From Pseudomonadota bacterium (GTDB lineage: Bacteria; Pseudomonadota; Alphaproteobacteria; Rhizobiales; Hyphomicrobiaceae): a stretch of DNA of 9,453 nt. The stretch spans positions 1-9,453 of the forward strand of contig JAEYYJ010000404.1 of NCBI GenBank assembly GCA_023430845.1. Direction: 5' to 3'. Below, piece by piece: positions 1 through 5,659 of this stretch. The notes under the pieces were generated by a model. It saw nothing but the letters and a program-made list of their open reading frames with translations. It was not told the origin of the DNA and did not search any database. The translations under genes were made by a program, and so were the position numbers. Position 1 is the stretch's first letter. Each line of letters begins with the position of its first letter.

Positions 1-249
1 AAGAACCGCGTCGAGCTGACCACGCTCGAAGCGGATATGACGTACGATCCCGCTGTCACGCGCAGTTCAATTGAGTTCATGTGGAATCTGTGGCGGCAAA
101 AGCCGAACACACTGCTCGTGCCGGGGCACGACGTGCCGATGGTGCTGCGCGACGGCAAGCCGACATACATCGGCAAGCGCGAAGCCGCGATCACCGCATG
201 GTTCGGTGACACGCTGGAGCAGACGACACTGATTTCTCTGGTGACGTGA
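1..249 (+). CDS. MBL-fold metallohydrolase, C-terminal fragment (AHL-lactonase-like)
   Basis: The reading frame is open from base 1 and stops at TGA 247-249, giving the last 82 residues of a gene that begins upstream of the window. The fragment contains the sequence LLVPGHDVPM, the PGHD motif that carries the last metal-binding histidine of metallo-beta-lactamase-fold hydrolases. The neighbouring SSIEFMWNLW stretch would be the helix before it. Spacing and flanking sequence resemble the N-acyl-homoserine-lactonase-like branch, which opens lactone rings using two zinc ions. The HxHxDH motif that defines the superfamily lies outside the window, so the substrate cannot be assigned. An internal ATG at 37 is in frame but is not a plausible start, because the homology runs to the window edge. 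A cluster of hairpins follows the stop codon directly. MBL fold is fairly sure; lactonase is a guess. Confidence 0.75.
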   Translation, partial: KNRVELTTLEADMTYDPAVTRSSIEFMWNLWRQKPNTLLVPGHDVPMVLRDGKPTYIGKREAAITAWFGDTLEQTTLISLVT

Positions 250-252
250 GCA

Positions 253-325
253 TTCGCATCTTCGATGCGAACAGGGCCTCGGCCCTGTACCCGACCGGGG
301 GACACCCCCGGTCCCCCGTCTTTTA
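253..325. terminator. Three tandem hairpins between convergent genes; copy A of the two-hairpin repeat
   Basis: Three perfect inverted repeats stand in a row between two convergent stop codons. They are TTCGCATC/GATGCGAA (253-260, 264-271, loop TTC), ACAGGGCC/GGCCCTGT (271-278, 281-288, loop TC) and GACCGGGGG/CCCCCGGTC (293-301, 305-313, loop ACA). The third is followed by CCCC, GTC and TTTTA, a modest T tract for plus-strand transcripts. Read on the minus strand there is no good T run after the stems. The best reading is a factor-independent terminator for the MBL gene that may also slow transcription from the other side. The last two hairpins recur elsewhere in the window (3931-3985 and 4012-4071). 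Confidence 0.65.
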
Positions 326-332
326 TGGACTA

Positions 333-1031
333 TTACTTCGCCGCCGTCGTTGGGCCGCCTTGCGTCGATCGCCAGTCCTTCGCATAGAGCGGCAGCGTGC
401 CGTTGTTGAAGGCGCGCGCATCGTAGAAGCGCAACTCGCGCTCGAAGCTCACCGAGACCGGACCCGAGGCCAGCCATTGATCCACTGGGCCGAGATCGTC
501 GGCGACAGCCTGTTCGAGCGACAGCTTGAACAGGTAAGGGCCAGTCGCCTGAATGAGCTGAGGTGGTTTCTGGTCATCGCCACGCGTGTAGAACAGCACC
601 GTTTCCGTGCGCGAGGAGTTTCCAGCGAGCGATACCGGCGCGAACGGCTGGTAGGCCTGCGCGCGCGTCTTCTCCATGGTCCAGCGACCAAAATCGGCAG
701 CATAGAAAAGTTTCGTCTCGTTTGTGCGCGGGTCGGTGACGGCAAGCTCCATCGACAGCACCGTGCCCGTACGGGCGCCCTCGTTGGCGAACGTCACGGG
801 GATCGCGATTACCTCGAAGTTCGAGTTGTTGTACGGCGCCGAGAACTGGATGACGGGCGGAACGAAGATGCGCACGTCCGGCTGCTTCAGCGAAGTTTCC
901 CAGAGGCTGTAGGCGGAGAACACCAAGGCGATGAGAGCGACGAGCGTGGCGGTCTTCCCGCCCTCGCGTTTCACGACCGTGCTGATCGCGATGTCACTCG
1001 CATCGCTCGTACCCCGCGGCAGCATCCCCAT
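333..1031 (-). CDS. Membrane-anchored protein of unknown function
   Basis: The 232-residue product matches no family I recognise. The N-terminus is cytoplasmic in character and ends in basic residues (KREGGK, about 21-26). One hydrophobic segment follows (TATLVALIALVFSAYSLW, about 27-44), then about 185 residues rich in predicted beta strands. This suggests a single-pass protein with its C-terminal domain in the periplasm. The segment IPVTFANEGARTGTV (about 77-91) looks like a strand pair of an Ig-like sandwich, but this is only an impression. The start at 1031 is preferred because GGGGGGAAGTC lies just before the ATG. The frame extends open to 1121, but the added N-terminus is Cys/Pro-rich and lacks a ribosome site. 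A second in-frame ATG at 1025 is possible. It is divergent from the Rdx-cupin operon and converges on the MBL gene. Confidence 0.7.
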   Translation of the reverse strand: MGMLPRGTSDASDIAISTVVKREGGKTATLVALIALVFSAYSLWETSLKQPDVRIFVPPVIQFSAPYNNSNFEVIAIPVTFANEGARTGTVLSMELAVTDPRTNETKLFYAADFGRWTMEKTRAQAYQPFAPVSLAGNSSRTETVLFYTRGDDQKPPQLIQATGPYLFKLSLEQAVADDLGPVDQWLASGPVSVSFERELRFYDARAFNNGTLPLYAKDWRSTQGGPTTAAK

Positions 1032-1145
1032 GACTTCCCCCCGAACCGATTGTGCGTGGCCGGAACATGGACCGCGAATTTGGGCGGACATGAGGCATGA
1101 GCAGCTCGGCGCCGGGGGCATACTGGGAGCGCCGCCGACGCTCTT

Positions 1146-1173
1146 TTCCGATCGGAATTCTTTCCGTTAGACT
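1146..1173 (+). promoter_or_regulatory. Candidate promoter with 12-bp palindrome upstream of the Rdx gene
   Basis: The perfect palindrome TTCCGATCGGAA occupies 1146-1157. A -10-like TAGACT (1168-1173, 4 of 6 matches to TATAAT) lies 6 bases before the ATG at 1180, and only a poor -35 (around 1145) can be placed. The palindrome would lie in the spacer and could be an operator. The divergent minus-strand gene starts at 1031, so the site could serve either direction. This rests on pattern only. Confidence 0.3.
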
Positions 1174-1179
1174 GCGGCC

Positions 1180-1464
1180 ATGACCAAAACTCCGAACGTC
1201 GACATCACATACTGCCGCCTCTGCAATTGGGGCTTGCGTGCTTCATGGATGGCGCAGGAACTACTCTCGACATTCGCCGAGGAAATCGGATCGGTGACGC
1301 TGACACCTGACGCGAGCGGTGGCGTTTTCGAGGTGCGCATCGACGGCGAACTGGTCTGGTCTCGAAAGGAAGCGAGCCGCTTTCCCGATGTCGGCGAGCT
1401 GAAGCGCCTCACGCGTGACCGTATCGCGCCGGAGCGGTCACTCGGGCATACCGATAAGAAGTAG
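1180..1464 (+). CDS. Rdx-family (SelT/SelW/SelH-like) CxxC protein
   Basis: The 94-residue product has the compact thioredoxin-like layout of the Rdx family, which includes SelW. A first strand leads into YCRLCNW (11-17), with the redox CxxC motif at C12 and C15. A helix follows (ASWMAQELLSTF), then two strands (GSVTLTPDASGGVFEVRIDGE), then WSRKEASRFPDVGELKRLTRD, which matches the family's W-x-R-K ... F-P-x-x-x-E-L-K ending. Selenoprotein members have selenocysteine at the second position of CxxC; here it is Cys, encoded TGC. The expected role is thiol-disulfide exchange in the cytoplasm, with unknown partner. No Shine-Dalgarno sequence precedes the ATG (GACTGCGGCC). The cupin gene begins 20 bases after the stop on the same strand, so the two are probably co-transcribed. 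Family is confident; physiological role is not known. Confidence 0.88.
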   Translation: MTKTPNVDITYCRLCNWGLRASWMAQELLSTFAEEIGSVTLTPDASGGVFEVRIDGELVWSRKEASRFPDVGELKRLTRDRIAPERSLGHTDKK

Positions 1465-1484
1465 GCGATCAAGGATCACAATCG

Positions 1485-1817
1485 ATGGAACTGCCCGCGC
1501 TGCCTTTCACCGTCACCGATTGGAGCATGGTTCAGCCGGAGGAGCATCCCGGCGAGACGGGGAAAGCCATCTGGCGCACATTCATGATGGGCGACGTGCG
1601 TATTCGGCAGATCGAGTACACGCCCGGCTATCTTGCCGATCACTGGTGTGACCGGGGACATGTGCTCTACGTGCTGGAAGGCGAACTCGAGTCCGAGCTT
1701 CGTGACGGTCGGCGCTTCATCCTGACGCCTGGCATGAGCTATCAGGTTTCGAACTTCGGCGATGCAGCGCACCGCTCCTACACGCGGACAGGCGCGAAGT
1801 TGTTCATCGTCGATTAG
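1485..1817 (+). CDS. DHCW-motif small cupin
   Basis: The 110-residue product is a single-domain cupin (one small beta barrel). Cupin motif 1 can be aligned at G48-x4-H53-x-C55-x3-H59-x6-G66, within YLADHWCDRGHVLYVLEGEL. In place of the usual H-x-H ... E ligand set it has H53, C55 and H59, matching the family annotated as DHCW-motif cupin-fold proteins. In motif 2 (G75 to about N90, around LTPGMSYQVSN) the usual histidine position appears to be Q87. The metal site, if present, would therefore include a cysteine. Enzyme activity is unknown. AAGGA (1471-1475) lies 9 bases before the ATG and supports this start. It is the second gene of the unit with the CxxC Rdx protein and ends 13 bases before the stop of a convergent gene. 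Confidence 0.85.
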   Translation: MELPALPFTVTDWSMVQPEEHPGETGKAIWRTFMMGDVRIRQIEYTPGYLADHWCDRGHVLYVLEGELESELRDGRRFILTPGMSYQVSNFGDAAHRSYTRTGAKLFIVD

Positions 1818-1830
1818 GCGAGGCAGCGTT

Positions 1831-2082
1831 CTACTTTTTCGCTGCCGGTTCTCGCTCGGACTTCTTGGGCGATGGCTCTGGTGCAGCGGGCTGAGAGGGC
1901 TTTGGCTTCTCAGCGTTATGCGATGAACTCTCCGGCTCTACATGCTTCGGGTTCGTCGGCTGCTCTGCTTGTCCTTTAACCGTGCCGCTGCCGCCATCCT
2001 TGCGTTTCTCCTGACCGAGAACACCTGACGGTGCGGCGCCGATGGCGACTGCCATGGCAATAGCGAGTGCGGGGATGCGCAT
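1831..2082 (-). CDS. Small secreted Pro/Lys/Glu-rich protein, unknown function
   Basis: The predicted product is 83 residues. The first 23 or so look like a Sec signal peptide: MR, a hydrophobic core (IPALAIAMAVAIGAA), then PSGVLG with likely cleavage near residue 23. The mature part is about 60 residues of low complexity, dominated by Pro, Lys, Glu, Ser and Ala (KPKPSQPAAPEPSPKKSE), with no cysteine and no recognisable domain. It is probably disordered in the periplasm. AGGA lies 6 bases before the ATG (AGGATTTATTATG), which supports the start. It lies 97 bases downstream of ettA on the same strand with no clear terminator between, so read-through from ettA is possible. It might be a lineage-specific protein. 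The clean signal peptide and ribosome site argue for a real gene. Confidence 0.65.
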   Translation of the reverse strand: MRIPALAIAMAVAIGAAPSGVLGQEKRKDGGSGTVKGQAEQPTNPKHVEPESSSHNAEKPKPSQPAAPEPSPKKSEREPAAKK

Positions 2083-2179
2083 AATAAATCCTGCCTATGC
2101 TGTGTAGGGCCATGAGCAATGGATTGAAAACCGCACAAGGCCCCTGGCACAGTAACGCGCACCGGCAGGAACGGGTTGC

Positions 2180-3838
2180 CTACCTTTCGAACCGCTTGAA
2201 CTTGATGCGGTGCGGCTCGATGGCGGCATCGCCGAGGCGGCGCTTCTTGTCCTCTTCGTAGTCGGCGAAGTTGCCCTCGAACCATTCGACATGGCTATCG
2301 CCCTCGAAAGCGAGGATGTGCGTCGCGATACGATCGAGGAAGAAGCGATCGTGCGAGATGACTACCGCGCAGCCGGCAAAATCTTCGAGCGCCGCTTCGA
2401 GTGCCGATAGCGTTTCGGTGTCGAGATCGTTCGTCGGCTCGTCGAGCAGCAGCAGATTGCCGCCCTCCTTGAGCAGCTTCGCGAGATGCACGCGATTGCG
2501 CTCACCGCCCGAAAGCATCCCGACCTTCTTCTGCTGGTCCGCGCCCTTGAAGTTGAACCAGCCGCAATAGGCGCGCGAATTCACTTCCTTCTTGCCGCCG
2601 AGGCTGATCTGGTCGAGGCCGCCGGAAAGCTCCTCCCACACGGTTTTCTTGTCGTCGAGGTGCGCGCGCGATTGGTCGACGTAGGAGATCTTGACGGTAT
2701 CGCCGATCTTGATGCTGCCCTTGTCGGGCTTTTCCTGATCGACGAGCATCTTGAAGAGCGTCGTCTTACCGGCGCCGTTCGGCCCGATGATTCCGACGAT
2801 GCCGCCGGGCGGCAGCTTGAACGAGAGACCGTCGATCAGCAGCCGATCGCCGAATGCTTTGGTCAAGCCTTCCGCCTCGATCACCATGTCGCCGAGACGC
2901 GGGCCTTGCGCGATCTGGATGCTGGCGCGCCCAACGTCCTCGCGTCCGGCCTCCTCGGCGAGCTTGTCATAGGCACTGATACGCGCCTTGGACTTGGCCT
3001 GGCGCGCCTTGGGAGACGACTGAATCCATTCGAGCTCGCGCTTGAGCGCGCGCTGGCGACCTTCTTCCTGACCCTTCTCGACTTCGAGGCGCTTCGCCTT
3101 CTGCTCGAGCCAGCTCGAGTAGTTTCCCTTGTAGGGTACGCCCTGGCCGCGATCGAGTTCGAGCGTCCACTCGGTGATGTTGTCGAGGAAGTAGCGATCG
3201 TGCGTGACGAGGATCACGCAGCCCGCGTACTCCGTCAGGAAACGTTCGAGCCACGCGACGCTTTCGGCATCGAGATGGTTCGTCGGCTCGTCGAGCAGCA
3301 GGATGTCCGGCTTCGACAGCAGGAGCTTGGTCAGGGCGACGCGGCGCCTCTCACCACCCGAGAGTTTCGTGACGTCGGCATCTCCCGGCGGGCAGCGCAG
3401 CGCATCAAGGGCTTGCTCGACCTGCGCGTCGAGATCCCACAGGTTCTGCGCGTCGATCTGGTCCTGGAGCGCCGTCATCTCGTCGGCCGTCTCCTCGGAG
3501 TAGTTGGCGGCGATCTCATTGTATCGATCGAGGATCGCCTTCTTCTCGCCGACGCCTTCCATGGCATTGCCGAGCACATCCTTATCGGGATCGAGCTGCG
3601 GCTCCTGCGGCAGATAGCCGACGCTCACGCCTTCGGCGGCCCAGGCCTCGCCCGTGAAGTCATCGAGGTGACCCGCCATGATCTTGAGCAGCGTGGATTT
3701 ACCCGCGCCGTTCAGACCGACGACGCCGATCTTGGCGCCCGGGTAGAATGAGAGGTTGATGTCCTTCAGCACCTGCTTGCCGCCCGGGTAGGTCTTCGAG
3801 AGGCGGTGCATGTGATAGACGAATTGCGGGTTGGCCAT
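2180..3838 (-). CDS. ettA: EttA-type ABC-F ATPase (energy-dependent translational throttle)
   Basis: The 552-residue product is soluble, with two ABC ATPase cassettes and no membrane segment. Cassette 1 has Walker [10 protein letters not shown] (41-49), signature LSGGE (159-163), Walker B/D-loop [11 protein letters not shown] (180-190, catalytic E184) and H-loop THD (212-214). Cassette 2 has GPNGAGKTT (352-360), LSGGE (442-446), [11 protein letters not shown] (463-473, E467) and SHD (495-497). The insertion at about 95-140 is the Arm subdomain typical of EttA. The charged linker at about 242-310 ([16 protein letters not shown], then [13 protein letters not shown]) is the P-site tRNA-interaction motif. 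Known EttA binds the ribosomal E site and gates entry into elongation according to ATP/ADP. Length matches the family (about 555). AGGA lies 9 bases before the ATG. All motifs are intact. Confidence 0.96.
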   Translation of the reverse strand: MANPQFVYHMHRLSKTYPGGKQVLKDINLSFYPGAKIGVVGLNGAGKSTLLKIMAGHLDDFTGEAWAAEGVSVGYLPQEPQLDPDKDVLGNAMEGVGEKKAILDRYNEIAANYSEETADEMTALQDQIDAQNLWDLDAQVEQALDALRCPPGDADVTKLSGGERRRVALTKLLLSKPDILLLDEPTNHLDAESVAWLERFLTEYAGCVILVTHDRYFLDNITEWTLELDRGQGVPYKGNYSSWLEQKAKRLEVEKGQEEGRQRALKRELEWIQSSPKARQAKSKARISAYDKLAEEAGREDVGRASIQIAQGPRLGDMVIEAEGLTKAFGDRLLIDGLSFKLPPGGIVGIIGPNGAGKTTLFKMLVDQEKPDKGSIKIGDTVKISYVDQSRAHLDDKKTVWEELSGGLDQISLGGKKEVNSRAYCGWFNFKGADQQKKVGMLSGGERNRVHLAKLLKEGGNLLLLDEPTNDLDTETLSALEAALEDFAGCAVVISHDRFFLDRIATHILAFEGDSHVEWFEGNFADYEEDKKRRLGDAAIEPHRIKFKRFER

Positions 3839-3930
3839 CGGCGGCGATCCTCGTCGCGTGCATGTCGGGGTTGGGGCGCCTTGTAGCGGAAGAGCAGCGG
3901 GTGGGCAACGCGTCGCGCCTGCGGTGCGAT

Positions 3931-3985
3931 TGGGCTACCGCCCAAGCCCGTCCGGGGAGACCCCGGCCCCCCTTCTATTTATTGA
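3931..3985 (+). repeat. Two-hairpin palindromic repeat, copy B
   Basis: Hairpin 1 is TGGGC/GCCCA (3931-3935, 3940-3944, loop TACC). Six or seven bases later comes hairpin 2, CCGGGG/CCCCGG (3952-3957, 3961-3966, loop AGA), then CCCCCC and TTCTATTTATT. The order of parts matches copy A (271-325): a variable G/C hairpin, a short C-rich link, a CCGGGG(G)-3 bases-(C)CCCCGG hairpin, a C5-6 run and a T-rich tail. No plus-strand gene ends here, so a terminator role for this copy is not obvious. Confidence 0.6.
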
Positions 3986-4011
3986 TTTGCCACCTGGCTC
4001 CGCGCTCCAAG

Positions 4012-4071
4012 TCAAGAAAGACGGGGGCTCCGGGGGCGTCCCCCGGTTGGGGCGTGGGGCGAAAGCCCCAC
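4012..4071 (-). repeat. Two-hairpin palindromic repeat, copy C; probable terminator of the amidase operon
   Basis: On the minus strand, 11 bases after the amidase stop, hairpin 1 is GTGGGGC/GCCCCAC with loop TTTC (4054-4060 and 4065-4071). It is followed by GCCCCAA and hairpin 2, CCGGGGG-ACG-CCCCCGG (4030-4046), then AGCCCCCGTCTTTCTT. The second hairpin and tail match copy A almost base for base (ACCGGGGGACACCCCCGG, then TCCCCCGTCTTTTA). Its position and T-rich tail fit a factor-independent terminator for the DjlA-like/amidase unit. Confidence 0.65.
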
Positions 4072-4082
4072 TCGCGAAGCGA

Positions 4083-4832
4083 CTATGCAGCCGCCAGCAG
4101 CGCTTCCAGCGTCGCCAGCGTCGCTCGGTCGACCCGACCATCCGGCCGTTCGGGGCGGAAGTGGAGCTGGAAGGAGCGCACAACCTTGGTGCCCGCCGCG
4201 TCGAGCGTGTCGCTCGGCGTGATGCCGTAGCCGTACTGCGCGAGCAGCGCCGTCGTCGCGCCGATCAGCGGATCGCAATCCCCGTCACCTAAGCCGAACT
4301 CATCAGGATCCAACGGCGCCGGTGCAACCCAATGTCCGACGCCGGCCGCATGAAGCCGTGGCCAGTCGAACTTCTCGCCGGGATCGATCTTGCGCCCGGG
4401 AGAGACATCCGAATGCGCAAGCACGCGCGCTGCAGGTATCGCGTTGCGCGCGATGATGTCCTGCGAGAGCGCGATGACGGCGGCCATCTGCGGCTCGGTG
4501 AATTCGGGATAGCCGAGATCGTGGCCGGGATTCTGGATCTCGATACCGATCGAGGCGGAGTTTATATCCGTCTCACCGGCCCAGCTCCCGACGCCCGCGT
4601 GCCATGCGCGTTCACTCTCCGGAACCATCTGCGTGATGCATCCGGTTTCGTCGACGACGTAGTGACACGACACGCGCGACACCGGCTCGGCTAGCCAGGC
4701 AATGGCGCGGGCGGCGCTCATCATGCCCGTGTAGTGAAGAATGAGCATGTCGGCGCGTGTCTTGCCACGGCGCGGCTCGAAGTTCGGCGAGGGATGGAGC
4801 GCGTGCACCAGCGGTGAGCAGGCGCGGTCCAT
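4083..4832 (-). CDS. N-acetylmuramoyl-L-alanine amidase (Amidase_2 plus peptidoglycan-binding domain)
   Basis: The 249-residue product cleaves the bond between N-acetylmuramic acid and the L-alanine of the stem peptide. The Amidase_2 domain covers about 15-165. Predicted zinc ligands are H33 (in LHYTG), H140 (in LAHSDVSPGRKIDPG) and D150. E98 (GIEI) and K148 are at positions expected for catalytic residues, as in AmpD and AmiD. The C-terminal 188-247 (DPLIGATTALLAQYGYGI ... DGRVDRATLATLEALL) has the repeat pattern of PG_binding_1. E. coli AmiD has the same two domains but is a lipoprotein; here I see no signal peptide or lipobox, which points to a cytoplasmic, AmpD-like role in recycling, unless export is by another route. 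The ATG overlaps the stop of the upstream DjlA-like gene by one base (TGATG), so translation is probably coupled. No strong ribosome site of its own. Confidence 0.92.
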   Translation of the reverse strand: MDRACSPLVHALHPSPNFEPRRGKTRADMLILHYTGMMSAARAIAWLAEPVSRVSCHYVVDETGCITQMVPESERAWHAGVGSWAGETDINSASIGIEIQNPGHDLGYPEFTEPQMAAVIALSQDIIARNAIPAARVLAHSDVSPGRKIDPGEKFDWPRLHAAGVGHWVAPAPLDPDEFGLGDGDCDPLIGATTALLAQYGYGITPSDTLDAAGTKVVRSFQLHFRPERPDGRVDRATLATLEALLAAA

Positions 4833-5527
4833 CAGAAACCGCGCTCCTTACGCAGGGTATCGAATGCGGCGTTGATGGCGGCAACCTTGCGCGTCGCTGC
4901 GCACACAAGGTCCGTGCCTTCGCCGAGGCCGGACAGTTTGTCCGGGTGGTACTGGATGACGAGCTTGCGGTGGCGCGCTTTGATGTCGGCATCGCTGGCC
5001 GTAGGGGAGAGGCCCAGGATCTCGTAGGGGTTGCCGGCATCGCGCACGAAGAGGGCCCGCACATAGCCGAAGTCGCTCGACCCGATGCCGAGGATGTCCG
5101 AGACCGAGCGCAGGTAGTTCTCCTCGCGTTCATGCAGGACGCCATCGGCAGCGGCGACCACGAAGAGCCCTTCGAGAACCTGCAGCAGCATGGCCCGATC
5201 ACCGTCCAGCAGCTCCGCGATCTGGCGCGCATAGGCGTCGTAGCCGGCGATATCCTGCTTCGCGAGATCGAAGATCTGACGTACGCGGTCGGTCTCCTCT
5301 TGCGGCACGTGCATGAGCCGCGAGAAGGCATCGACTTCGTCGCGCGTCACGACGCCGTCGGATTTGGCCATCTTGGCGGACAGCGCGATGAGGCCGATGG
5401 TGAACGCGATCGTCGTGCGCGGATCCGCCGGCTGGCCGCCGCCGGCCAGGCCACGCAGAAAGGCAATAAGCGAGCCGGCCTTAGCCAGCCCCGCGGTCAC
5501 GCTCGGGAATCGCTGCCAGATGGTCAT
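4832..5527 (-). CDS. djlA: TerB-DnaJ cochaperone, DjlA-like
   Basis: The 231-residue product joins a TerB-like helical domain (about 37-160) to a C-terminal J domain (about 167-229). The TerB half shows two acidic motifs, KSDGVVTRDE (55-64) and AADGVLHERE (126-135). The J domain has NPYEILGLSP at its start and the HPD tripeptide at 194-196, which stimulates the ATPase of DnaK-type Hsp70. This is the DjlA arrangement. E. coli DjlA is about 270 residues with an N-terminal membrane segment; here the N-terminus (LAKAGSLIAFLRGLAGG) is short and amphipathic, so membrane attachment is uncertain. No Shine-Dalgarno sequence precedes the ATG (GCGCACCCC); a -10-like TAATAT ends 9 bases upstream, so the message may be leaderless. 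It is the first gene of a unit with the overlapping amidase gene, a pairing that hints at a cell-envelope role. Confidence 0.88.
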   Translation of the reverse strand: MTIWQRFPSVTAGLAKAGSLIAFLRGLAGGGQPADPRTTIAFTIGLIALSAKMAKSDGVVTRDEVDAFSRLMHVPQEETDRVRQIFDLAKQDIAGYDAYARQIAELLDGDRAMLLQVLEGLFVVAAADGVLHEREENYLRSVSDILGIGSSDFGYVRALFVRDAGNPYEILGLSPTASDADIKARHRKLVIQYHPDKLSGLGEGTDLVCAATRKVAAINAAFDTLRKERGF

Positions 5528-5659
5528 GGGGTGCGCATATTAGTGGGTGTTCGCGGCGCACAGAAGGGCTCGTTGGGGCGAGTGACAATTTGCCAAGTGC
5601 AATGTGATCGCACGTGATCGTCTCTACCTGCGGCCCTCCGCCCCCCTCTTACAGGTCCC
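5528..5659. promoter_or_regulatory. djlA-amidase upstream region with TAATAT and a 10-base direct repeat
   Basis: This 132-base gap separates djlA (start 5527, minus) from the end of the aminopeptidase P gene (5660, minus). On the minus strand a TAATAT hexamer (5542-5537) fits a -10 box, with only a poor -35 (TTCTGT) 17 bases further up. At 5604-5620 the plus strand reads GTGATCGCACGTGATCG: two GTGATCG copies whose starts are 10 bases apart, around a CACGTG palindrome. This could be a binding site. No evident T-tailed terminator for aminopeptidase P was found. Confidence 0.35.

Larger units (their letters stand above)
3839..4082. other. 244-base intergenic region made largely of inverted hairpin repeats
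   Basis: I see no credible gene here. The left part (3839-3930) must hold the ettA leader and promoter, but I could not place a convincing -35/-10 pair. From 3931 to 4071 it is dominated by two copies of a two-hairpin module arranged tail to tail (3931-3985 plus, 4012-4071 minus), with about 26 bases between their T-rich ends. Confidence 0.7.

Noticed and set aside
246..1100. Open frame of 284 codons on the plus strand opposite the membrane protein
   Set aside because: The minus-strand frame has a ribosome site, a clear membrane segment and normal composition. The plus-strand product is Arg-rich and low complexity, as for antisense shadows.
1032..1121. Thirty-residue N-terminal extension of the membrane protein
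   Set aside because: No ribosome site precedes 1121, while GGGGGGAAG directly precedes the ATG at 1031. The extension is Cys/Pro-rich and unlike the rest.
1213..1227. Possible selenocysteine at the CxxC of the Rdx protein
   Set aside because: Both motif codons are TGC (cysteine), with no in-frame TGA, so this is a Cys-containing homologue.
2083..2179. Terminator for ettA
   Set aside because: I could not find a clean stem followed by a T run on the minus strand in this gap, so none is annotated.
2486..3751. Open frame of 421 codons on the plus strand opposite ettA
   Set aside because: It lies wholly antisense to an intact, motif-complete ettA. The frame is kept open by GC-rich codon bias, and the translation is Arg/Leu/Glu-rich with no domain.
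3839..4082. CRISPR array or attachment site in the repeat-rich gap
   Set aside because: There are no evenly spaced direct repeats with spacers and no integrase or tRNA nearby. The repeats are inverted, hairpin-forming and terminator-like.
4757..5617. Open frame of 286 codons on the plus strand opposite djlA
   Set aside because: It is antisense to djlA, whose HPD and TerB motifs are intact, and its product shows no recognisable domain.
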